Translations under genes and position numbers: made by a program | Assembly: GCA_047632595.1 (NCBI GenBank) | Contig: JBLIDK010000035.1 | Span: 1-23,460, forward strand | DNA from: JBLIDK01 sp047632595 | Lineage (GTDB): Bacteria; Bacteroidota; Bacteroidia; Sphingobacteriales; Sphingobacteriaceae | Direction of reading: 5' to 3' | DNA: 23,460 nucleotides | In this document: one piece after another, positions 15,534 to 22,686 of the stretch | How positions within the stretch are numbered: the first letter of the stretch is position 1 | Layout of the letters: each line of letters starts with the position of its first letter | The notes under the pieces: model-generated | What the model saw: only the letters and a program-made list of their open reading frames with translations | What the model was told of the DNA's origin: nothing | Databases searched by the model: none

Positions 15534-16808
15534 TTAGTTGATTTGCAAATGACGTAAAAAATCTGCTACTAAAAAGGTGCTGCCGCCAATAAAAATAGTT
15601 TCATCTTCAGCACAATTTAAAAGTGCTGAATGTAAAGCATCTTCAATTGAAGCATAATCTTGCCCAACAAGTTTAAATTTTGCAGCTTTTTGCTGGAGCA
15701 CCTTAGCATCCAATCCTCTTATTACCGTTGGTTTTACAAAGTAGTAATTTGCACCACGTGGTAATAGCTTTAAAATATCATCGTGTTTTTTATCGCTAAC
15801 AGTGCCAAAAATTATTTGAGTGCATTTTTTATCTAGAATTTGGAGCTGCTGCATGTTTTGGCGAATTCCATCTTCATTATGACCAATATCCGCTATAAAT
15901 TGTCGGTTTTTGAACACTATTCTATCCCAACGACCTCGGAAAGAAGTGTTTTTAATTACATTTTTTAGGCCATTTTCGATGTTGGGAATATTAAAGTCAT
16001 GCGTTTTCAAAATGTCGATTGCTTTTAATGCAATAGGTAAATTTTGACGTTGATATTGCCCCATTAAATCTATTGAATAAGACTTCGAGCCAACTTTAAT
16101 AACTTGTTCTTCTGCAGTAACCAATTCAAGTTCAGCTTTATCTGTAATGTAAACATCAGCACCTGTATTTTCTGCAAATTGGGTTAAAACATCGGTTACA
16201 TTTTTTAGTTGATGACCAATAACAACAGGAACATTTCGCTTTATTATCCCTGCTTTTTCACCTGCAATTTCTTCAATTGTTTCACCTAATAAATCTTGGT
16301 GATCAATGCCAATTGAAGTAATAATTGACAGTATTGGGTTAATAATATTAGTAGAATCCAATCTACCACCTAAACCTGTTTCGATAACTGCAACTTGTAC
16401 ACCTTGTTCATGAAAATATTGAAAAGCCATTGCCACAGTAATTTCAAAAAAGGAAGGCTTAACATGTGAAATAACTTTTTGATTTTTTGCAACAAAATCT
16501 ACGATGAAGTTTTGATCACATTCCTCGCCATTAATTTTAATTCGCTCAGTAAAATTTAGAAGGTGAGGAGAGGTGTATAATCCACACCTGTAACCATTAT
16601 CTGTTAAAACAGAGCTTAACATATGAGAAACAGAGCCTTTTCCATTAGTACCTGCAACATGAATGGTTTTAAATGAATTTTGTGGATTATCAAGATGATT
16701 GCAAAGAGAGATAATGTTACGCAATGATTTTTTAATAGCCGATTTACCCTCGTTTTGAAACATTGGCAATTGGGAGAATAAAAAATCTAAAGTTTGGTCG
16801 TAATTCAT
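15534..16808 (-). CDS. folC: Folylpolyglutamate synthase / dihydrofolate synthase (FolC)
   Basis: A 424-residue Mur-ligase-family enzyme that adds glutamate to dihydropteroate and to folates using ATP. The nucleotide-binding loop GTNGKGS lies at 53-59, followed by the family segments LYTSPHLLNFTERI and ETGLGGRLDSTN, then SIGIDHQDLLG. The C-terminal ligase domain holds ADIGHNEDGI. I start at the ATG at 16808 (MNYDQTLDFL), the usual family opening. An ATG 48 bases upstream would run into the YggS gene. The gene lies 13 bases after the YggS stop, within a minus-strand unit. Confidence 0.94.
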   Translation of the reverse strand: MNYDQTLDFLFSQLPMFQNEGKSAIKKSLRNIISLCNHLDNPQNSFKTIHVAGTNGKGSVSHMLSSVLTDNGYRCGLYTSPHLLNFTERIKINGEECDQNFIVDFVAKNQKVISHVKPSFFEITVAMAFQYFHEQGVQVAVIETGLGGRLDSTNIINPILSIITSIGIDHQDLLGETIEEIAGEKAGIIKRNVPVVIGHQLKNVTDVLTQFAENTGADVYITDKAELELVTAEEQVIKVGSKSYSIDLMGQYQRQNLPIALKAIDILKTHDFNIPNIENGLKNVIKNTSFRGRWDRIVFKNRQFIADIGHNEDGIRQNMQQLQILDKKCTQIIFGTVSDKKHDDILKLLPRGANYYFVKPTVIRGLDAKVLQQKAAKFKLVGQDYASIEDALHSALLNCAEDETIFIGGSTFLVADFLRHLQIN

Positions 16809-16821
16809 TGCTTGTGAATAC

Positions 16822-17493
16822 TTATTTCTTTCTTTTTCCGAAAATACTACTTCCAACTCGAATAATGGTACTTCCCTCTTTTACCGCAATTGGATAGTCG
16901 CCACTCATGCCCATTGATATCTCAGTAAAATGATCATTGTCTTTAAAGTATTCAAGTTTTAAGCCCTTAAACAAAGTTGCAAGCTCATAAAACTCTTCTT
17001 TTATCATTTTTTCACTGCTTGTATAAGTTGCAATACCCATTAATCCAGCAATGGAAATGCCAGGTAAGTCATTGTGTTGGCCAGAACTTAAACCTAAAAT
17101 TAAATCTTCAAAACTAAAACCATATTTACTTTCTTCATCAGCAATTTTCACCTCAAATAAACAAGATATTACTCTGTTGTTCTTCAAAGCATGTTTATTG
17201 ATTTCCTTAAGAAGCTTAAAACTATCAACCGAATGAATTAAGTGAATAAATGGAGCAATCTGCTTAACCTTGTTTGATTGCAAGTGGCCCACCATGTGCC
17301 ATTCTATATCATTTGGAAGTAATTCTTTCTTTTCAAGAATTTCTTGTACTAAATTTTCACCAAAAGCTCGTTGCCCGTGGTCGTATAAAGTTTGAATATC
17401 TTTTACCGTTTGTTTTTTTGTAATAGGTAAAACTTCTACATTAGAGGAGAGCACCTGATCTTTTATGGAATCAAATTTTTCTGTAATTGTCAT
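16822..17493 (-). CDS. YggS/PLPBP family pyridoxal phosphate homeostasis protein
   Basis: A 223-residue single-domain PLP-binding protein resembling the N-terminal barrel of alanine racemase. The likely PLP lysine is Lys26 in VLPITKKQ, in the position of the usual SKT lysine. FGENLVQE (40-47), WHMVGHLQSNK (about 61-71), SMGMSGDY and GSTIIRVGSSIFG near the end are family signatures. Members buffer PLP and affect amino-acid and vitamin B6 balance; no enzyme activity is expected. It is the first gene of the yggS-folC-MFS unit and shares a 38-base divergent spacer with the DUF4296 lipoprotein gene. Confidence 0.93.
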   Translation of the reverse strand: MTITEKFDSIKDQVLSSNVEVLPITKKQTVKDIQTLYDHGQRAFGENLVQEILEKKELLPNDIEWHMVGHLQSNKVKQIAPFIHLIHSVDSFKLLKEINKHALKNNRVISCLFEVKIADEESKYGFSFEDLILGLSSGQHNDLPGISIAGLMGIATYTSSEKMIKEEFYELATLFKGLKLEYFKDNDHFTEISMGMSGDYPIAVKEGSTIIRVGSSIFGKRKK

Positions 17494-17510
17494 TTATAAT
17501 TTCCTTTAAG

Positions 17511-17528
17511 TAATTTGCGCCAAAATTA
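17511..17528. promoter_or_regulatory. Overlapping divergent promoter elements between yggS and the DUF4296 gene
   Basis: The 38-base spacer holds CAAAATTA (17521-17528), which on the minus strand is TAATTTTG, an exact -7 match for yggS. It also holds TAATTTG (17511-17517) on the plus strand, one base short of the consensus, with a TTG 21 bases upstream (17487-17489) for the DUF4296-mutS2 pair. Together they form a near-palindrome, so the two polymerases would compete. Confidence 0.4.
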
Positions 17529-17531
17529 AGG

Positions 17532-17858
17532 ATGATTAAGGCAATACCGTTTATTTTCTGTTTTTTAATTGCATGTAATTTTGATTCTATACCTGAAAAT
17601 GTTGTAGACGAGGATTTAATGGTACACATTTTGGTAGATGTTCACCTGATAGAATCAGATTTAGCAACAATGTCGTATGGAGATACTCTTTTTCAACATG
17701 GGGCAAATCATTATCAATATGTTTTTAATAAATATTCAATTGATTCGACTGTTTTTAGAGAATCAATGATTTATTACACACATCATCCAGAAGTTTTAAA
17801 TAAAATTTACGAGAAGGTACTTGAAGAGTATTCTAAAATGGAAGCCCAAGAAAATTAA
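17532..17858 (+). CDS. DUF4296 family lipoprotein
   Basis: A 108-residue protein with a short signal peptide and a lipobox LIAC, giving a lipidated Cys15. The rest is predicted helical and fits DUF4296: a VHILVDVHLIESD helix (about 31-43) and a later YVFNKYSIDSTVFRESMIYY segment. DUF4296 is found mostly in Bacteroidota and has no known function. It should be anchored to the inner or outer membrane. Its stop is 2 bases before the mutS2 ATG, so the two are co-transcribed and possibly translationally coupled. The ATG at 17532 is the only start that gives a complete signal peptide. Confidence 0.87.
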   Translation: MIKAIPFIFCFLIACNFDSIPENVVDEDLMVHILVDVHLIESDLATMSYGDTLFQHGANHYQYVFNKYSIDSTVFRESMIYYTHHPEVLNKIYEKVLEEYSKMEAQEN

Positions 17859-17860
17859 GA

Positions 17861-20233
17861 ATGCTATTTCCCAAGAACTTATATAAAAAGTTACAATTCG
17901 ACCAAGTCTTAGAATTGATTAAAGGCTTTTGTTTAAACGAAATTGGGAAAGATTATGTAGATCAACTCAAATTTGGAACCGACAAGGATGCAATTCAAAA
18001 AGCGTTGAATGAGACGTTGGAGTTTAATGACTTAATTCAAAGTGAAAACAACTTAAAAGAAGTAAAAATTTCTAAGGTAAGTGACTTTTTAAAGGATATA
18101 GCACCCGAAAACTCCTGGTTAACTATTGAACAAGCCTTTAGCATCTTAACCTTATGCAAAAATTACTTTGAAATTGGTTCATTTCTACGAAAATATTCAA
18201 AAGAATACCCTTATATAGCAGAAAGAACTCCTCCTGTACTTACTTGTGCATCAATAGTAAAGCATTTAATGCCTGTTATTGATTTAAAAGGAAATATTTT
18301 AAGTACCGCGTCTCCCACCTATAATAGAATCACTAAGGAAATAACAAAGTTGGACGGAGAAACCAAAGCCATTACGGCCAAGGTTTTTAGAAAATTAATA
18401 GCAGATGGTTATACATCTGGTGGTAATTTAACAATACGTAACGAGCGAATTGTAATTCCTGTTGATGCATCCCATAAAAAGAAAATAAAGGGTTTTGTTC
18501 ACGATGTAAGTTCATCGGGTCAGACAGTGTTTTTAGAGCCACAAGAAGTTCATGACTTGAATAATCAGTTAAACGAACTGAAAGCACATAAAAAGAATGA
18601 AGTACGTAAGATTCTTTTAGCCTTAACAGATATTATTAGACCGTATTCGGAAGAACTTGTTGAATATGAAGAGTATTTAGCTTGGTTAGATTTTACTCGT
18701 GCTAAGGCTAAATTTATGATTAAAATTGACGCTAAAGTTCCAGAATTAGTTGACTCAGCTGAAGTTTCATTGAAAAATGCCAGGCATCCATTATTAGTTT
18801 TTGATTCAATAAAATCTAAGAAAAAAATAATAGGATTTGATCTAAGCTTAGGTGAAAAACACAGTGCAATAATTATTTCGGGAGCTAATGCTGGTGGTAA
18901 AACAGCAACATTAAAGACTGTTGGATTGATTCAGTTGATGATTCAAAATGGCATTCCTGTACCTTGTGATGAAAGTTCTAAAGTAGGATTGGTTAGTAAC
19001 CTTTTTGTTGAAATTGGTGATGATCAAAATATTAATAATGAGTTGAGTACGTATAGCGCGCATTTAACAAATATGAAATACATTATTGAGCATAGTTCTC
19101 ATAACACTTTGGTTTTGGTTGATGAATTAGGAGCTGGAACTGACCCTGCTTACGGTGAGCCCATTGCCCAAGCTATGCTTGAACATTTAATTGATCGAAA
19201 AGCGAAGGTTATTGTTACTACCCATTTTTCTCAAATTAAGTCATTTGCATATAAAAATCCCAAAGCCGTTAATGCCAATTTAGGTTTTGATATAGAAAAA
19301 ATGGAGCCTACTTATAATTTCAAGATAGGTACTCCGGGTAGTTCGTTTACCCTAGAAATAGCAAAGAAAATTGGTTTAAAAGGTTCTATTATTTCCTCTG
19401 CTGAGAATAAAATGGCAAAGAGTTCAGTAGAGTCATCAAACATTATATCTCAACTTGAAAAAGATACCATTTCATTAAATCAAAAAATGGAAATGGTAGA
19501 CACAAATTTAAAGCTTCATGAGAAGTTAAGAAATGAAGTGTCATCCGTTAAGAAGCAATTAGAGGATAATAAAAAAGATATTATTGATGCCGCAAGAAAA
19601 AAGGCACTTGAAATAATAGAACAGAGCAACAAGCTAATTGAGCAAACAATATCTCAAATTAAGAAGGATAAGGCCGCTCCAGAAGCAACTAAGCCATTAC
19701 GTAGAAAAATTGCCGAGGCCCGAGAAGAGCTACAAGATGCAATTAAAGAAAGCGAAAAAGAAGCCTATAAGACCAACTACAAAATTAAAGTAGGAGACAT
19801 TGTTGTTTTATCTGGTGGTAATGCTGAGGTTACGGTAATGCAATTAAGAAATGAGACTGCGGTTGTTGCAAGCGATAATGTTAAAACTACCGTTCAATTA
19901 TCACGACTTAAACCCATAGAGAATAAAACACCGGTTAAAAAGAAGAGTTCAAATATTTCTACTCAACTTATTAAAAAGAGACAAAATTTTGTTGCTCATA
20001 TTGATTTGAGGGGCTTACGTGCTGAAGAAGCATTGGCTAAGGTCGAAAAGTTTATGGATGACGCTATGGTATTAGGCGCAGGTGAGGTAAAGCTACTTCA
20101 CGGGAAAGGAGAAGGCATTTTACGTGCTATGATTCGAGACTTTTTATCTGATTATCCTAATATTAAAAGCTTAGAAGACGAAAAAGATGACAAAGGTGGG
20201 TCGGGAATAACCGTAGTAAATTTTAAAGACTAA
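17861..20233 (+). CDS. mutS2: MutS2 family protein with C-terminal Smr endonuclease domain
   Basis: A 790-residue MutS paralogue that lacks the mismatch-recognition domain. The core domain (about 1-300) is followed by the ATPase: Walker A GANAGGKT (341-348) and Walker B LVDELGAGTDP (Asp421, Glu422). A long coiled-coil and clamp region (about 520-640) comes next, then a KOW-like segment (about 645-685) and the Smr domain with DLRG (715-718) and HGKGEG (747-752). Members act on branched DNA to limit recombination, or on stalled ribosomes to rescue them; which applies here is unknown. The stop overlaps the convergent 201-residue gene by 4 bases. Confidence 0.95.
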   Translation: MLFPKNLYKKLQFDQVLELIKGFCLNEIGKDYVDQLKFGTDKDAIQKALNETLEFNDLIQSENNLKEVKISKVSDFLKDIAPENSWLTIEQAFSILTLCKNYFEIGSFLRKYSKEYPYIAERTPPVLTCASIVKHLMPVIDLKGNILSTASPTYNRITKEITKLDGETKAITAKVFRKLIADGYTSGGNLTIRNERIVIPVDASHKKKIKGFVHDVSSSGQTVFLEPQEVHDLNNQLNELKAHKKNEVRKILLALTDIIRPYSEELVEYEEYLAWLDFTRAKAKFMIKIDAKVPELVDSAEVSLKNARHPLLVFDSIKSKKKIIGFDLSLGEKHSAIIISGANAGGKTATLKTVGLIQLMIQNGIPVPCDESSKVGLVSNLFVEIGDDQNINNELSTYSAHLTNMKYIIEHSSHNTLVLVDELGAGTDPAYGEPIAQAMLEHLIDRKAKVIVTTHFSQIKSFAYKNPKAVNANLGFDIEKMEPTYNFKIGTPGSSFTLEIAKKIGLKGSIISSAENKMAKSSVESSNIISQLEKDTISLNQKMEMVDTNLKLHEKLRNEVSSVKKQLEDNKKDIIDAARKKALEIIEQSNKLIEQTISQIKKDKAAPEATKPLRRKIAEAREELQDAIKESEKEAYKTNYKIKVGDIVVLSGGNAEVTVMQLRNETAVVASDNVKTTVQLSRLKPIENKTPVKKKSSNISTQLIKKRQNFVAHIDLRGLRAEEALAKVEKFMDDAMVLGAGEVKLLHGKGEGILRAMIRDFLSDYPNIKSLEDEKDDKGGSGITVVNFKD

Positions 20234-20835
20234 GCAGGCTTAAGTTGGTAGATTGAATCAAAGCTTCCGTTCAATCTTCTTTCCATTCTTGAATTCACTA
20301 ATTCAAAAAACTGTTGAGGTTCAAAAATTCTCCAATCAAGAGGATCCTCTTCATTTCCATCAAAATACATGAAGTAGTCGATGTTATTATCTTTAAATTC
20401 TTTTAGAACGTGTTCTTTAAAGTTTAATCCAACAACCCAACCATCTTCTATATCATCAAAAAGCTCCTCATAGTAAGAATCTTCTTCGAAGTGAAAATTC
20501 AGCACGTTTTCTCCAATTAATACAAAACGTTTAATTCCTTGTAATATCATTGGGTCTAGAATTTCCCTCTTCAAAATCATTACATCATTGCTAATGCAAT
20601 CATTCCATTCGCCAATGAGCTCAATTACGGCAAAACTTTCATCGTAATCAACATAAATAGTTTTTAGGAATAGAGTAGCTGAACCAAAATTCTCCCATTG
20701 AGGGTGCAACAGGTAATTGTAGCAAACATTGGTAAATTCAAACTCACTGTACTGATTTCCGTAGAACACACTTTGTTCATCTTCAGAAGCGATGTAAAAA
20801 TCACGCCAGTTATAATATGGTTCTATGCTGTGCAT
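20230..20835 (-). CDS. Conserved protein of unknown function, downstream of murQ
   Basis: A 201-residue acidic, aromatic-rich protein. I recall it as a type conserved in Bacteroidota but without assigned function. It opens MHSIEPYYNWRDFYIASEDE, with YSEFEFTN near residue 30, an IELIGEWND segment near 71, a VLIGENVLNFH strand-like segment near 106, and DWRIFEP near 172. No signal peptide, membrane helix or catalytic motif is evident, so it is probably cytoplasmic. It follows murQ by 39 bases on the same strand and is likely the third gene of the kinase-murQ unit. Its TAG overlaps the mutS2 stop on the opposite strand by 4 bases. Confidence 0.83.
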   Translation of the reverse strand: MHSIEPYYNWRDFYIASEDEQSVFYGNQYSEFEFTNVCYNYLLHPQWENFGSATLFLKTIYVDYDESFAVIELIGEWNDCISNDVMILKREILDPMILQGIKRFVLIGENVLNFHFEEDSYYEELFDDIEDGWVVGLNFKEHVLKEFKDNNIDYFMYFDGNEEDPLDWRIFEPQQFFELVNSRMERRLNGSFDSIYQLKPA

Positions 20836-20874
20836 GCTTATGCTAATTTAATAAAATGTCTTTCTTTATCGAAT

Positions 20875-21684
20875 TTATTTTCTTGATGAATTCTCCACAG
20901 CCGCTCTTACAGAACCAAATTGTAGGAGAAGAGTTTTGGCTTTTTCACTGTCTAAACCTAATTCTTCGGCTATCATTTTGGTTCCTCGTTCAACCAATTT
21001 ATTGTTACTAAGTTGCATATCAACCATTTTGTTTCCTTTAACCCTCCCCAATTTTATCATAATTGAGGTAGTTATCATATTTAATACGAGTTTTTGGGCC
21101 GTACCAGATTTCATTCTAGTACTACCTGTCACAAATTCAGGGCCAACTACAACCTCAATTGCCACTTTAGCCACTTTTGCTAGTTCACTTTCAGTATTAC
21201 AAGTTAATCCTCCAGTAAAAATACCTTGGTCGTTACATCTTTTAAGTGCTCCAATTACATAAGGAGTGCTGCCACTTGCGGCAATTCCTAAAACCAAGTC
21301 TCGTTGGTCAATCTTGTATTCTTGAAGGTCTTTCCAGCCTTGTTCAGTATCATCTTCAGCAAATTCTACAGCTTTTCTTATGGCGCTATCACCACCCGCT
21401 ATAAGGCCTATTACCATTTCATGGGGTACTCCAAATGTTGGGGGACATTCACTTGCATCTAAAATCCCTAAGCGACCGCTGGTGCCAGCACCTATGTAAA
21501 ATAAACGGCCACCATTTTTTATCAATTCAGATCCTTTGTCAACAAAATCTTCAATTTTTGGAATGACCAAATTAACGGCATCTGCAACTTTTCTATCTTC
21601 ATTATTGATGTTCGTCAATAATTCGAAAGTTGACATTTTTTCTAAATCAGAATGTAGGGAAGGGGTTTCGGTTATTTTTGTCAT
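20875..21684 (-). CDS. murQ: N-acetylmuramic acid 6-phosphate etherase (MurQ)
   Basis: A 269-residue SIS-domain lyase that removes the lactyl ether of MurNAc 6-phosphate, giving GlcNAc 6-phosphate and D-lactate, in cell-wall recycling. The sugar-phosphate loop GAGTSGRLG (65-73) is present, as are the catalytic-site segment DASECPP (Glu79), a second acid in AEDD (Glu110), and GSTRMKSGTAQKLVLNM. It is somewhat shorter at the C-terminus than the E. coli enzyme (298 residues), ending soon after the last helix. Its ATG overlaps the kinase TGA as ATGA. Supply of substrate by the upstream kinase is the natural reading of the pair. Confidence 0.96.
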   Translation of the reverse strand: MTKITETPSLHSDLEKMSTFELLTNINNEDRKVADAVNLVIPKIEDFVDKGSELIKNGGRLFYIGAGTSGRLGILDASECPPTFGVPHEMVIGLIAGGDSAIRKAVEFAEDDTEQGWKDLQEYKIDQRDLVLGIAASGSTPYVIGALKRCNDQGIFTGGLTCNTESELAKVAKVAIEVVVGPEFVTGSTRMKSGTAQKLVLNMITTSIMIKLGRVKGNKMVDMQLSNNKLVERGTKMIAEELGLDSEKAKTLLLQFGSVRAAVENSSRK

Positions 21685-22514
21685 GATTTATGAAATTCTA
21701 CCAGTTGATCGATAGGTTTTTGAACAATATAATTTAACTGCAACTCATGTTTGTCTAATGCTGCTTTTAAAAATTGGTGAAAATGAAATGCTACTGAACC
21801 AACAAAGTTTATTGGAGTGTCTTTTGGTATCTGAAAAGGTAAAATATGCACCTTAATATACTCATCAAAGCCATTTTCTAGCATTTCTGCGATATGTGGA
21901 TGTTCAATTTGTGTTTTGATAAACGGGGTAAAGGCAGCTAAAAACTTATTGGGTTTATCAGAACTATACAATGCCTGAAGCATATCAGACTTATTGGGTT
22001 TAAAATGCTTTTGAAATTCAATCATTATCTCCTGCGGTAATAATTGGTAGTAAAATTCTTTAATAATTATTTTTCCAAAATAGGAGCCACTTCCTTCATC
22101 TCCTAAAATATAACCTAAGGAAGTAGCCTCTTGTGTTATGGTATCTCCATTGTAAACACAGGCGTTACTTCCAGTGCCTAAAATTCCTACAACAGATTGT
22201 TCATTACCAGAAACAGCACGACAAGCACCTAGTAAATCATGATTCACATAAATATGTGCATTATTAAAAACAGTTTTTAGTGAAGAATTTACAATTTGAC
22301 AAAGTTCAGCAGAAGAACAGCCTGCACCATAAAAATGCACTTCTTCAATATCTGAAAAAGGCATAGATAATTGAGATGTTATACATTTAACTATTTCTAC
22401 TTCTGACAAAATAAAAGGATTCAAACCATCGGTTTTACCGTGTTTATTTAACTCTTTTGAAGAAATTAGTCGCCAATCTGTTTTTGTTGAACCACTATCT
22501 GCAATTAAAATCAT
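21681..22514 (-). CDS. BadF/GlcNAc-kinase family sugar kinase, probable MurNAc/GlcNAc kinase
   Basis: A 277-residue actin-fold (ASKHA) kinase. The phosphate-1 motif is DSGSTKTDW (6-14), the phosphate-2 motif is GILGTGSNACVY (about 110-121), and GYILGDEGSGSYFGK (about 133-147) is a family mark. Relatives include N-acetylglucosamine kinases and the MurNAc/GlcNAc kinase MurK. Direct coupling to murQ makes MurNAc, or both amino sugars, the likely substrate; this is inference from context. AnmK is unlikely because that family is longer and has different motifs. It is the first gene of its unit, with a candidate -7 element 41 bases upstream. Confidence 0.87.
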   Translation of the reverse strand: MILIADSGSTKTDWRLISSKELNKHGKTDGLNPFILSEVEIVKCITSQLSMPFSDIEEVHFYGAGCSSAELCQIVNSSLKTVFNNAHIYVNHDLLGACRAVSGNEQSVVGILGTGSNACVYNGDTITQEATSLGYILGDEGSGSYFGKIIIKEFYYQLLPQEIMIEFQKHFKPNKSDMLQALYSSDKPNKFLAAFTPFIKTQIEHPHIAEMLENGFDEYIKVHILPFQIPKDTPINFVGSVAFHFHQFLKAALDKHELQLNYIVQKPIDQLVEFHKS

Positions 22515-22554
22515 AGTTTTGCTAGATTAAGATTTGATAAAGATTTGTCAATTG

Positions 22555-22562
22555 CAAAGGTA
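22555..22562 (-). promoter_or_regulatory. Candidate -7 element for the kinase-murQ unit
   Basis: On the minus strand this reads TACCTTTG followed by CA, an exact match to TAnnTTTG, 40 bases before the kinase ATG. No TTG lies at the expected -33 distance. Confidence 0.45.
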
Positions 22563-22578
22563 GGAAGCAACAATGGCA

Positions 22579-22586
22579 TATTTTTG
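22579..22586 (+). promoter_or_regulatory. Candidate -7 element for the S41 peptidase gene
   Basis: TATTTTTG matches TAnnTTTG exactly and lies 100 bases before the peptidase ATG. A TTG (22552-22554) lies 24 bases upstream, slightly beyond the usual range. It sits only 16 bases from the minus-strand element at 22555-22562, so the two promoters would overlap. Confidence 0.38.
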
Positions 22587-22686
22587 TCATTCTAACTTAA
22601 AAAATAAAACGTATTGTTTTAGTGACAAATCAAACTTCTAAGGCTTTATTTACGTTTAAAGAAAATAAATCCAGTAAATTAACATT

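Noticed and set aside
16809..16856. Sixteen-residue N-terminal extension of FolC
   Set aside because: It overlaps the end of the YggS gene and precedes the usual family opening MNYDQTLDF.
20936..21262. Plus-strand 108-codon ORF
   Set aside because: It is antisense to murQ catalytic sequence and has no independent support.
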